A stretch of DNA of 10,836 bases from Caulobacter sp. CCH9-E1 (GCF_001556515.1 NZ_LSJA01000023.1:1-10836); one strand, 5' to 3'; counted from the stretch's first letter, positions 1 through 7,220 are shown. Program-made: numbers and translations. Notes: generated by a model not told the origin, from the letters alone.

Positions 1-135
1 TCAACACCTCACTCTGGCACGTAGATGCCGTCGGGGGGCGTCCACCCCATCACCTCAAGCTGACCTTCGGAATATCTGCTTCTGGTGCTCGCGCATGACA
101 GCCCGCCATCAGAGCGACTGAACCCCGAAAACAAG

Positions 136-165
136 ATCGGCGCCGGATGCGATTCCGGCGCCGAT
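136..165. terminator. Perfect 12-bp GC-rich hairpin, terminator-like
   Basis: Arms at 136-147 (ATCGGCGCCGGA) and 154-165 are exact reverse complements around a 6-base loop (TGCGAT). On the plus strand the right arm ends in TTTA. On the minus strand the arm is followed by CTTGTTTTC, a somewhat T-rich tail. It could end a rightward transcript entering from outside the window, act as a second stop for the leftward operon, or work in both directions. The stem shares a 10-base core with the hairpin at 342-369. Function as a terminator is inferred from structure only. Confidence 0.5.
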
Positions 166-341
166 TTAGCTTCGGAGCACCTAGGGGGCACGGCCCCGAA
201 GCGCCGCCGTCCGACGTCGAACTGGCGATGACGTCGAGCGGCGGTAGGCTCCTGCCTGGACCGCAAACAGAAGAGCCTGAAGACACACTGCGCCTGTCCG
301 TCCGGGCCAGCTTTGATCCCGCGCAAATCCCGATACGAAAG

Positions 342-369
342 CGGCGCCGGAGGGGCAGCTCCGGCGCCG
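342..369 (-). terminator. Probable terminator downstream of the gamma-glutamyltransferase gene
   Basis: Arms at 342-352 (CGGCGCCGGAG) and 359-369 are perfectly complementary over 11 bp with a 6-base loop. In the leftward direction the hairpin starts 35 bases after the gamma-glutamyltransferase stop codon and is followed by CTTTCGTATC, a short and imperfect T-rich tail. Position and orientation fit a factor-independent terminator for the leftward gene block. The weak T tract leaves open a role as an mRNA 3'-end stabiliser instead. Confidence 0.55.
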
Positions 370-404
370 TGATCGCGTCCTAGGGATTGAGGTGGGAGAA
401 TACC

Positions 405-2141
405 CTAGGGCGCAACCGCCTCGGCCCCTGGGCGACGCGGATCGGCGCCGCCCAGAAAGAGAGCATTGTCGATCATGATCGACTGGGCGGAGCCCATGGT
501 CTCGTCCGAGGTTATCGGGTGGCCCATCGCCTTCAGCAGGGCCACGGTGTCGGGATTGAAGTTCGGCTCGACGCGCAGGGTGTCGCTGGCGTCCTGGAAA
601 ATCCGCGGCTGATGCGTCGCCTCGGCCACGTTCAGCTTGAAGTCGACGGTGTTGACGATGACCTGCAGCACCGTGTCGATGATGGTCGCGCCTCCCGGCG
701 TGCCGGTGATCAGCCAGGGCTTGCCGTCCTTGAAGATCATGGTCGGCATCATCGTGGAGAGCACCCGCTTGCCGGGCTCCAGCGCGTTGGGCGGCAGCGG
801 CTTGCCCGCCTTCCGGGCGCGCCAAGCGGCCTCGTGGGCGTAGTTGTTCATCTGGTTGTTCAGCACGAAGCCCGCGCCCGCCACCATCACGCCCGAGCCG
901 AAGTCGGCGCCCAGGGTGTAGGTGTTCGACACCGCGTTGCCCTCGGCGTCCGCCACCGAGAAGTGGGTGGTGTTGTGGCTCTCGAACGCCCAGGGATCGC
1001 CGACGCCCAGGTCCTTGGCGGGCGTGGCCCTGTCCGGGTCGATCCGCTTGGCGCGCTCGGCGCCGTAGGCCTTGGACGCGAAGCCGCCCAGCGGGACCTT
1101 CACGAAGTCGGTGTCGCCCAGATACCGCGCGCGGTCGGCGTAGGCCATCTTCATGGCCTCGGCCTGCAGGTGCAGAGTCTTGGCCGAGCCGAGCCCCGAG
1201 GCCTTCAGGTCGAAGGTCTCCAGGATGTTCAGCATCTCCAGCAGCGTCGCGCCGCCGGCGCTGGCGGGCGGCGAGGTCATCACCGTCAGGCCGCGATAGT
1301 TGCCGATCAGCGGCTTGCGGATCACCGCCTTGTAGGACGCCAGGTCCTCGGCGGTGATCAGGCCGCCATGGGCCTTCATGTCGGCGGCGAAGCGCTGGGC
1401 GATCTCACCGCGATAGAAGGCGTCCGCGCCCTTGTCGGCGATCTGTCGCAGCGACCAGGCGAGATCCGGCTGCTTCAGGGTCTCGCCGGCGCGGTAGAGC
1501 GCGCCGTCCGGCTTGTAGAACGCCTGCTTGCCCGCCGCGCTCTCGGACAGGCGCTGCTTGCCCCAGCTGAACACGAAGGCCTCGTCGGGCGAGAGCACGA
1601 CGCCGTCGGCGGCCAGGCGATAGGCCGGCTCGACCAGGGTCTTCCACGGCAGGCGGCCGTACTTCTGGTGAGCCAGATAGAGGCCCGCGACGGTCCCGGG
1701 CACGGTCGGCGCGCGATAGCCCTTGGAGGCGACGTCGTCGATCTCCTTGCCGTCCTGGTCGACGAAGGTGTCGAGCTTGGCGGCCTTCGGCGCGACGCCG
1801 CGATAGTCGATGAAGATGGTCTCGCCCGTCTTGGCCAGATGGACCATCATGAAGCCGTCGCCGCCGATATTGCCGGCGCGCGGCAGGGTCACGGCTAGGG
1901 CGAAGGCGGTGGCGACCGCCGCGTCCACGGCGTTGCCGCCCTGGCGCAGGATGTCGGCGCCGACCTTGGTGGCGATCGTGTTCTGGCTGACCACCATGCC
2001 CTTCTCGCCGACGACCGGCGAGTGAATGCTGGGATACTCGAGAAGCTGCTTCTTCTGCGCCCAAGCCTCGCTGGAGGCGAGCGGCGCGGCCGCGATGGCC
2101 AGGGCCGCCAGGCTGGCGGAAACGAACCGGAAGAAGGTCAT
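405..2141 (-). CDS. ggt: Gamma-glutamyltransferase, exported
   Basis: Gamma-glutamyltransferase (gamma-glutamyltranspeptidase), an N-terminal nucleophile hydrolase that cleaves gamma-glutamyl bonds of glutathione and related peptides or transfers the glutamyl group; bacterial forms act in the periplasm. Family members cut themselves into a large and a small subunit. Numbering below is from an upstream ATG at 2153; subtract 4 for the chosen start. A signal peptide covers about residues 5-32 (hydrophobic core SASLAALAIAAAPLA, end EAWA). The glutamyl-carboxylate Arg is R118 (IDYRG), the nucleophile is T395 in NTTHFSV, the Ser-Ser pair appears as S466-T467, and the oxyanion glycines are G487-G488 in GTPGG. 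Length (578 aa) is normal. E. coli Asp433 aligns with N437, an unusual substitution. The ATG at 2141 is preferred because GAGG lies 6 bases before it, whereas the ATG at 2153 has no ribosome binding site. The gene lies 72 bases behind the receptor gene, same direction. Confidence 0.95.
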   Translation of the reverse strand: MTFFRFVSASLAALAIAAAPLASSEAWAQKKQLLEYPSIHSPVVGEKGMVVSQNTIATKVGADILRQGGNAVDAAVATAFALAVTLPRAGNIGGDGFMMVHLAKTGETIFIDYRGVAPKAAKLDTFVDQDGKEIDDVASKGYRAPTVPGTVAGLYLAHQKYGRLPWKTLVEPAYRLAADGVVLSPDEAFVFSWGKQRLSESAAGKQAFYKPDGALYRAGETLKQPDLAWSLRQIADKGADAFYRGEIAQRFAADMKAHGGLITAEDLASYKAVIRKPLIGNYRGLTVMTSPPASAGGATLLEMLNILETFDLKASGLGSAKTLHLQAEAMKMAYADRARYLGDTDFVKVPLGGFASKAYGAERAKRIDPDRATPAKDLGVGDPWAFESHNTTHFSVADAEGNAVSNTYTLGADFGSGVMVAGAGFVLNNQMNNYAHEAAWRARKAGKPLPPNALEPGKRVLSTMMPTMIFKDGKPWLITGTPGGATIIDTVLQVIVNTVDFKLNVAEATHQPRIFQDASDTLRVEPNFNPDTVALLKAMGHPITSDETMGSAQSIMIDNALFLGGADPRRPGAEAVAP

Positions 2142-2147
2142 GGGCGG

Positions 2148-2151
2148 CCTC
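2148..2151 (-). promoter_or_regulatory. Ribosome binding site deciding the ggt start
   Basis: On the minus strand GAGG at 2151-2148 is followed by a six-base spacer and ATG at 2141-2139. It sits inside the codons that the longer reading (ATG at 2153) would use. The sequence before 2153 has no purine-rich motif, so the shorter protein is favoured. Confidence 0.6.
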
Positions 2152-2175
2152 ATGCGAGCACGCGGAAAGTCATGA

Positions 2176-2205
2176 CCGACTTCCCCGGCGAACCGGGGAA
2201 GTCGG
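2176..2205 (-). terminator. 13-bp intercistronic hairpin between receptor and ggt
   Basis: Arms at 2176-2188 (CCGACTTCCCCGG) and 2193-2205 are perfectly complementary. The loop reads TTCG on the transcribed (minus) strand, a tetraloop type known for stability in RNA, here closed by G-C rather than the optimal C-G. It starts 8 bases after the receptor stop codon and ends about 34 bases before the ggt start. No uninterrupted T tract follows (TCATGACTTTCC), so complete termination is doubtful. Partial termination, or a block to 3' exonucleases that sets the receptor-to-ggt ratio, is equally consistent. Confidence 0.55.
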
Positions 2206-2213
2206 AGCTGGTC

Positions 2214-5200
2214 CTAGAACCGCTTGGAGACGTTCATGTACCAGTAGCGGCCGGTCGCGTTGTACAGCGCGCCGTAGTAGCCGAAGTTGTTCGACGCGAT
2301 CGGCGGGGCCTTGTCGCCGACGTTGCGGACGCCGACGCGGACCGTGGAGCCGTCGAAGCGGCCTTCCTTGAAGGCGTACTGGCCGTACAGGCTGACCGTG
2401 GTCCAGGACGGCATCTGGTAGTACTCGCCGCCGGTCAGGGTCGAGCCGGTGTCGTAGACCTCGCTGACATAGTTGACGAAGGCGCCGGCGCCCCAGCCGT
2501 CCTTGCGCCAGGTCAGGTTGGCGCTGCCGCGGAACTCCGGAGAGCCGCCCAGGCCGATCTGGTTGCCGGCGGAGGTGACCGTCACGCCCGGCAGCTTACC
2601 GGCGGCGACGGCCTGCTGCAGCAGGGCCTCGGTCGCGCCCGGCGACTGGTCGTACTGCAGCAGCTTGGCGACATTGATCTTCAGGCCGAAGTCGCCCCAG
2701 GGGGTGTCGTCCAGATCGTAGTCCAGCGAGAAGTCGACACCCTTCACCACGCGCGGCATCAGGTTCGTATAGACGTCGTTGATGGCGGTGATCTGCCCCA
2801 CCGTGTTCGTCCCGATCGGCGCGTCGCGCACGACGTTCGGGTTGGACGAGCCCTGCTGGCGCAGCAGCCAATCCAGGGCGATCTGGTTGCCGCCGCCCAG
2901 GATGCCGATCACGCCCTTTTCGCGGATCGACCAGAAGTCGGTGGTCAGGGTCAGCTTGCCGTACTCGAGCGGAATGAAGCGCGGCTGGTAGACGAAGCCG
3001 ACGCTGGCGTTGTCGGCCTCTTCCGGCTTCAGCTTGTCGTTGCCGCTGCGGATTTCGACGGTGCTGCCGCTGGGGCAGGTGGCCGCCGTCGGGGTGTTGA
3101 TCCGGCAGGCCGCCCAGTCGGTGCGGGTGTTCGAGACCGAAGCCCCTTCGCTGTAGAACTGCGGCAGGTTCGGCGCGCGGAAGCTCTGCGAGACCGAGCC
3201 CCGCAGCGACAGGCCATGGCCGACCGTCCACAGGATCGCACCCTTCGGCTTCAGCACGTTGCCGAAGTCCGAATAGTGCTCGTCGCGGGCGGCGATCTGC
3301 AGGCTGACGTCCTCGACGAAGGGGATGTTCATCTCGGGCGAGATGACCGGCACGGCCAGTTCGAAGAACACCGAGGCGATCGTGCGGTGGGCCGAGACGT
3401 CCGGCGAGCCTGAGGCCCCCATGACATCGGTGCCGTAGGTCACGCCGGTGACGCTGTTGGTGTACTTGATCGTGCCGTCCAGACGGTCGTCGCGGTTGTC
3501 GTCATAGGTCTCGCGGCGCGCCTCGACCCCGGCCGCGAAGCCGACGTCGCCGCCGGGCAGCTGGAACAGGTCCTTCTTGGACACCTTGAAGTCCGCGAGG
3601 GCCAGCGAGGTCTTGCTGATCCGGTAGACGTTGATCAGGAACGAGTTGATCGTGTCCTGGCTGTTGGGCGTGGCGTCTTCACCCGAATAGTTGGTCAGCG
3701 ACCCGCCGTTGAACGGATTGTAGGCCGACGCGTCCGTGCGATTCAGCGCCGCCTGGAAGCGCGTGTTGCTGATCGCGTTATGCGTCATGTCCTTGGTGCG
3801 GGCTTCCGAGTAGAGCAGCGCGCTGTCCCACTTCCAGCCGTTCCAGTCGCCTTTCAGCCCGCCCAACAGACGGAAGCTGTTGTCGGTCACCGTGTAGGTG
3901 CGGCCGCCGGCGTCCACCGGGCGATAGTTGGTGATGTTCATCGCCACGCCGGAATCGGACACGCCGGTCAGGCCCGACAGGCGGTTCGGGTTGACCGCGC
4001 CGTTCGCCAGGGTCGTCGGACCAAAGGGGTTCCAGTAGGCGTTGGCCGCGATGCTCATCTGCGCGGTGTTGAGCGGCGCGGACTGCTCGCGGTTGCCGGT
4101 GAACAGGGCATGGTAGTAGCCCGCCTCGCCATAGGCGGTGATGTCGCCGAAGTCGTGCTCGACGGTCGAGAAGAGGTTGGTGCGCTCCAGCCCGCCTTTC
4201 AGCGAACGCTGGGTGTTCTCGTCGTAGCGCAGCACGCGGCTGTTCGCGCCGGTGATGGCGCCGGACTTGATGCAGATGTCGCCCAGCAGCTTGGCCGACG
4301 AGCAGCCGGCGGCGGTGTTGGAAACCGGCTCGATGTGGAACACGCCCGAGGTCGTGAGGGCCACGCCGTTCTGACGCGGCGCGGTCGAGGGCGGGATCAG
4401 GGTGAACGCGCCCCAAGGGCTCGAGGTCGAGCGGTTGTCGAACGCGGTGTCATTGGCCCAGGCGGTGCCGGCCATGGCGGCGCGGTGATCCTCGCTGGCC
4501 GCGTAGTCGCGCTCGCTGGCCATCAGGCGGCTGTGGCCGGTGTAGGAGCCGAAGAAGGTCAGGCGCGTGCCGTCCTCAAGCCGCGTGCCGGCCTTCACGT
4601 TGAAGGTCCCTTCGCGATAGCCCGTGCCTTCGGAGCCGCCGACCTGGGCTTCGACGCGCAGGCCTTGGAACTTGGTGTCCAGCACGGTGTTGACCACGCC
4701 CGCCACGGCGTCCGTGCCATAGATGGCGGCCGCACCATCCAGCAGCACCTCCACACGCTTCACGCCGGCGACCGGGAAGGCGTTGGTGTTGACGGTCTGC
4801 ACCGGCACCAGGTTCTCGGTCTGGGTGCCCGGCGCCAGAACGGCGCGACGGCCGTTCAGCAGGGCCAGCGTGTTGCCCGTGCCCAGGCTGCGCAGGTTCA
4901 GGGACGAGACGTCGCCGCGCGCGTCATTGAGGTTGCCCGTCGTGCGGGCTTCCTGGAACTGGACGTCGCCGGCCTGCGGGATCGAGCGGAACAGTTCGTC
5001 CCCGGACACGGCGCCCGTGGCGATGATCTCCTTGTCGCCGACCACCGTCACCGGCAAAGCGCCCGTGGTCTTGGCGCCCTCGATCTGCGAGCCGACGACC
5101 ACGACGGCTTCGACCATCTGGGCCTCGTCAGTCGTCGCGCCGGCCCCCGCGCCCGCGGACTGGGGGAGTTCGGCCGGGGCCGGACGCAGGGTGATGGTCT

Positions 5201-5498
5201 TGCCGTCGTCGGACTGGACGACCAGACCGGCGGCCTTGGCCAGGCGCGCCAGCGCCTCGGCGTCGGCGATGTCGCCGGCCACGGCCGGCGTGCGCTTGCC
5301 GGTCGCCGCCTCGAACGGGAACAGCACCTGCTTGCCCGACTGCTGGGCGAAGGCCTGCAGCGCGGTCACCGCGTCGCCAGCTGGAATATTGAAGGTGTGG
5401 CGGGTCCCTTGGGCCAGGGCCGGACCGGCCAGAACCAGAACGGCGGCGGAAGCCATCAGGAAGCCGCGAACCGTGCGGCGACGCGCGTCGTTAGACAT
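2214..5498 (-). CDS. TonB-dependent outer-membrane receptor with STN signalling domain
   Basis: Outer-membrane active transporter of the FecA-like transducer class (1094 aa). It imports a substrate using TonB energy and reports substrate binding to the FecR-type sensor. Visible parts: signal peptide 1-29 (core ASAAVLVLAGPALA); STN domain about 31-105 (starts RHTFNIPAGDAVTALQAFAQQSG); Ala/Gly/Thr linker about 106-127; probable TonB box around 129-136 (VEAVVVVG); plug domain about 145-275 (LNLRSLGTGNTLALLNGRR, then RVEVLLDGAAAIYGTDAVAGVVN); then a beta-barrel to the C-terminal Phe (MNVSKRF), as outer-membrane insertion requires. The barrel of about 820 residues is long; siderophore receptors usually have about 550-600, which suggests large extracellular loops and possibly a sugar, peptide or other organic ligand. 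The start has only a weak ribosome site (AGGGA about 12 bases upstream), but no better in-frame start exists and the signal peptide fits. It lies 128 bases behind the FecR gene. The ligand cannot be read from the sequence. Confidence 0.93.
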   Translation of the reverse strand: MSNDARRRTVRGFLMASAAVLVLAGPALAQGTRHTFNIPAGDAVTALQAFAQQSGKQVLFPFEAATGKRTPAVAGDIADAEALARLAKAAGLVVQSDDGKTITLRPAPAELPQSAGAGAGATTDEAQMVEAVVVVGSQIEGAKTTGALPVTVVGDKEIIATGAVSGDELFRSIPQAGDVQFQEARTTGNLNDARGDVSSLNLRSLGTGNTLALLNGRRAVLAPGTQTENLVPVQTVNTNAFPVAGVKRVEVLLDGAAAIYGTDAVAGVVNTVLDTKFQGLRVEAQVGGSEGTGYREGTFNVKAGTRLEDGTRLTFFGSYTGHSRLMASERDYAASEDHRAAMAGTAWANDTAFDNRSTSSPWGAFTLIPPSTAPRQNGVALTTSGVFHIEPVSNTAAGCSSAKLLGDICIKSGAITGANSRVLRYDENTQRSLKGGLERTNLFSTVEHDFGDITAYGEAGYYHALFTGNREQSAPLNTAQMSIAANAYWNPFGPTTLANGAVNPNRLSGLTGVSDSGVAMNITNYRPVDAGGRTYTVTDNSFRLLGGLKGDWNGWKWDSALLYSEARTKDMTHNAISNTRFQAALNRTDASAYNPFNGGSLTNYSGEDATPNSQDTINSFLINVYRISKTSLALADFKVSKKDLFQLPGGDVGFAAGVEARRETYDDNRDDRLDGTIKYTNSVTGVTYGTDVMGASGSPDVSAHRTIASVFFELAVPVISPEMNIPFVEDVSLQIAARDEHYSDFGNVLKPKGAILWTVGHGLSLRGSVSQSFRAPNLPQFYSEGASVSNTRTDWAACRINTPTAATCPSGSTVEIRSGNDKLKPEEADNASVGFVYQPRFIPLEYGKLTLTTDFWSIREKGVIGILGGGNQIALDWLLRQQGSSNPNVVRDAPIGTNTVGQITAINDVYTNLMPRVVKGVDFSLDYDLDDTPWGDFGLKINVAKLLQYDQSPGATEALLQQAVAAGKLPGVTVTSAGNQIGLGGSPEFRGSANLTWRKDGWGAGAFVNYVSEVYDTGSTLTGGEYYQMPSWTTVSLYGQYAFKEGRFDGSTVRVGVRNVGDKAPPIASNNFGYYGALYNATGRYWYMNVSKRF

Positions 5499-5603
5499 TG
5501 TTCTTATAGATCCCTATCGACGCCTCCAGCCCCGACGGGAAAGCGTCTTCTCGGGATCGACGGTATAGCTTCGCGTTTCCGCCAGTCGCGATGGAACTTT
5601 TTT

Positions 5604-5627
5604 GAGGGGCCCTTCGAGCGAGGGGCC
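5604..5627. repeat. Direct repeat GAGGGGCC at the end of the fecR-like gene
   Basis: The octamer GAGGGGCC occurs at 5604-5611 and 5620-5627, start-to-start distance 16 bases. The second copy runs into the first stop-codon base of the fecR-like gene. The same segment can also form a weak 5-bp hairpin (GGCCC 5608-5612 with GGGCC 5623-5627). It is followed on the minus strand by six A residues. It lies at the head of the 128-base gap where a sigma-dependent receptor promoter would be expected, but a regulatory role is only a possibility. Confidence 0.35.
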
Positions 5628-6622
5628 TAGCTGCGCCGCGACAGCCGGATCGCGCCGTCCGCGCTTTCGGAAGCGCGCACCGGGAAGGCGTTGGTGACGG
5701 CCGACACAAAGCTGTTCGGTTCCGTCGTCTGGAAATAGCCGGCCAGGCGCAGATCGGCGATCGACGGGTCCGCGATGCGGATCTGGCGATGGTTGTAGCG
5801 GTTGAACTCGGCGACCGCCTGCGCCAGGGACTGGCCGTTCAGCGCGATCGCCCCTTGGCGCCAGGCCAGGCTGCGATCGATCTCGGCGTCGGACACCGCG
5901 CGGGACCGCGAGCCGCGCGAATCGTAGATCGCCACCACGCCGGCCTTCAGGCGCATGTCGTCCTTGGACTCGGCGCGAACCGGATCGATATCGACCGCGC
6001 CCTTCTTGACGGTCACCGCCGCGCCGTCCGAGCGAAGGCGCACCACCACCTCGGTCGAGCCGTCGGCGGCGATCACCGCGTCGGCCGCCTTGACCACCAA
6101 CGGCCGCGCGCCGGGCGCCGCGTCGAACAAGACCTCGCCCTTGACCAGCTTGACCTCTCGCACGCCCCGCTTGAAACGGACCACCACCTTGCTGTCGGTG
6201 TTCAGCTCAATGCGGCTGTTGTCCCCCAGCACGACGACCCGACGCTCGCCGATCGCGGTGGCGTAGGCGGTCGAGGCGCCGAAAGACAGGCTTCCGGCCA
6301 CGACCAGCGCCATCGCCGCCGCGGCGGCCATCCCACGCGCCCAGGGCGAACGCGCCAAGGCCGGCAGACGGGATTGGGACGTCGGCGCCAGCAGATCGGC
6401 GTCGGGCCTTTCCAAGCCCGGCCTCAGCGCGCGCACGCGGTCCAGCCGCGCCCAGGCGGCGGCTTCGCGCTCGTAGGCGGCCTCGTGTTCGAAGCTCTCG
6501 CCACGCCAGGCCTCGAAGGCGGCGCGGTCGGCGTCAGAGCACGAAGGATCGTCAAGCCGCACGACCCAGAGGGCGGCGGCCTGCCTTACCGCTTCGCGTC
6601 GTGATCCTGTTTCCCGCTCCAT
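5627..6622 (-). CDS. FecR-type inner-membrane anti-sigma/sensor protein
   Basis: Single-span regulator that holds the cognate ECF sigma factor at the inner membrane and passes on the signal from the receptor STN domain. The 331-aa protein shows the expected order: a cytoplasmic N-terminal domain about 10-65 (DUF4880/FecR_N-like, with AAFEAWRGESFEHEAAYERE), a transmembrane segment about 97-116 (MAAAAAMALVVAGSLSF), a periplasmic FecR domain about 118-212 (YATAIGERRVVVLGDNSRIELN), and a C-terminal STN-like/DUF4974 region about 255-318 (LNGQSLAQAVAEFNRYN). Length is typical. The ATG at 6622 is supported by AAGGG five bases upstream. The start overlaps the end of the sigma-factor gene by 37 bases, indicating co-transcription and probable translational coupling. 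The family identity is secure; partnership with the adjacent receptor is inferred from gene order. Confidence 0.92.
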   Translation of the reverse strand: MERETGSRREAVRQAAALWVVRLDDPSCSDADRAAFEAWRGESFEHEAAYEREAAAWARLDRVRALRPGLERPDADLLAPTSQSRLPALARSPWARGMAAAAAMALVVAGSLSFGASTAYATAIGERRVVVLGDNSRIELNTDSKVVVRFKRGVREVKLVKGEVLFDAAPGARPLVVKAADAVIAADGSTEVVVRLRSDGAAVTVKKGAVDIDPVRAESKDDMRLKAGVVAIYDSRGSRSRAVSDAEIDRSLAWRQGAIALNGQSLAQAVAEFNRYNHRQIRIADPSIADLRLAGYFQTTEPNSFVSAVTNAFPVRASESADGAIRLSRRS

Positions 6623-7176
6623 GAGCGCCCTTCGTCGACCTTGATCTTCCGTTCGTTACGCCGTCCCAGCTTCTCGGAACAGTAGCGAAGTCCCTTCACC
6701 AGGTGCTTCTCAACAGTTGAGACGGACAAGCCCAGCCGAACCGCTATCTCGTCCGGCGAGAGGCTGTACACTTTTCGCAACGTGAAGACGCGTCGACATT
6801 GTGTCGGGAGTTCGGCGATGGCGTCGGCGAGCGCGCGAAGCTCCTGGCGCGATTCGACGATCGAGTGCGCGCCCGGCGCCTCGTCGATGGGATCGATGCG
6901 CTCGAAGTCGGCGACGGCCGTGATCGTCAGCACCTTCCGACGACGGAGGGTGTCGAGGGCGCAGTTGCGAAGGATACGGGTGGCGAAAGCGCCCGGGTTG
7001 CTGATCTCGCGCCAGGTCTTGCAGGCGATCGCCCGCGCGAAAGTCTCGTGGACCAGGTCTTCCGGATCGGTCTGCCCGTCGCGGCAGAACCGGCGCGCAT
7101 AGGCCAGAAGATCCGGCTCCAGCGGCAGGATCTCCCGCCGAAACCAGGCGCGCCTGTCTTCATCTTCTTGCGCCAT
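6586..7176 (-). CDS. FecI-type ECF RNA polymerase sigma factor
   Basis: Extracytoplasmic-function sigma factor, 196 aa, expected to direct transcription of the downstream TonB receptor gene when its FecR partner is triggered. A sigma-2 region lies at about 16-82 (LLAYARRFCRDGQTDPEDLVHETFARA, then GAFATRILRNCALDTLRRR) and a sigma-4 region at about 112-168, whose helix-turn-helix reads LSPDEIAVRLGLSVSTVEKH. The latter half is very like FecI family members. The frame extends upstream to a TTG at 7197, but ATG at 7176 is preceded by GAGGGGAG with a five-base spacer, so ATG is chosen. The C-terminal tail (after about 170) is basic and charged, and its coding sequence overlaps the FecR start. No -10/-35 elements for this gene could be defined. 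The regulon beyond its neighbours is unknown. Confidence 0.92.
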   Translation of the reverse strand: MAQEDEDRRAWFRREILPLEPDLLAYARRFCRDGQTDPEDLVHETFARAIACKTWREISNPGAFATRILRNCALDTLRRRKVLTITAVADFERIDPIDEAPGAHSIVESRQELRALADAIAELPTQCRRVFTLRKVYSLSPDEIAVRLGLSVSTVEKHLVKGLRYCSEKLGRRNERKIKVDEGRSWSGKQDHDAKR

Positions 7177-7181
7177 GAACG

Positions 7182-7189
7182 CTCCCCTC
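7182..7189 (-). promoter_or_regulatory. Strong ribosome binding site of the sigma-factor gene
   Basis: GAGGGGAG on the minus strand, five bases before the ATG at 7176. It decides the start against the upstream in-frame TTG at 7197. The 9 bases directly upstream (minus strand TTGTCGCCG, 7197-7189) are complementary to part of the hairpin at 7221-7252. Confidence 0.65.
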
Positions 7190-7220
7190 GGCGACAAGCA
7201 AGCCGATCAGGTGCGGAATG

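Larger units (their letters stand above)
1..404. other. Non-coding stretch with no supportable gene
   Basis: I see no convincing gene in these 404 bases. Open frames of 78 and 105 codons exist on both strands, but they run through the two strong palindromes at 136-165 and 342-369, have no family resemblance that I recognise, and show Arg/Pro/Ser-rich composition typical of random GC-rich frames. The only structured content is the two hairpins and three CCTAGG hexamers (180-185, 379-384, 404-409). The last hexamer contains the stop codon of the gamma-glutamyltransferase gene. The leftward frame stopping at 9-11 ends in a somewhat gene-like stretch (GWTPPDGIYVPE), so a small leftward gene cannot be fully excluded. 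Confidence 0.5.

Noticed and set aside
9..326. 105-codon leftward frame in the left spacer
   Set aside because: It runs through the perfect 12-bp palindrome at 136-165, lacks a family match I recognise and has no convincing ribosome site. Only its last dozen codons look gene-like.
387..1898. 503-codon rightward open frame opposite the gamma-glutamyltransferase gene
   Set aside because: It is the antisense shadow of a gene with every catalytic motif in place. Its translation is Arg/Gly/Val/His-rich without recognisable domains, as expected from GC-rich third positions.
5519..5580. FecI-type promoter for the receptor gene (GGAAAC at 5580-5575 and CGTC at 5562-5559 or 5522-5519 on the minus strand)
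   Set aside because: Spacings are about 12 or over 50 bases instead of the usual 15-17. A promoter is expected here but no correctly spaced pair is visible.
2022..5630. 463- and 616-codon rightward frames opposite the receptor gene
   Set aside because: They are shadow frames over the receptor coding sequence. Low-complexity Arg/Ala/Gly/Val composition and no family motif.
5491..5709. 72-codon leftward frame bridging the fecR-like and receptor genes
   Set aside because: It overlaps the fecR coding end in another frame, crosses the likely regulatory gap and has no recognisable content.
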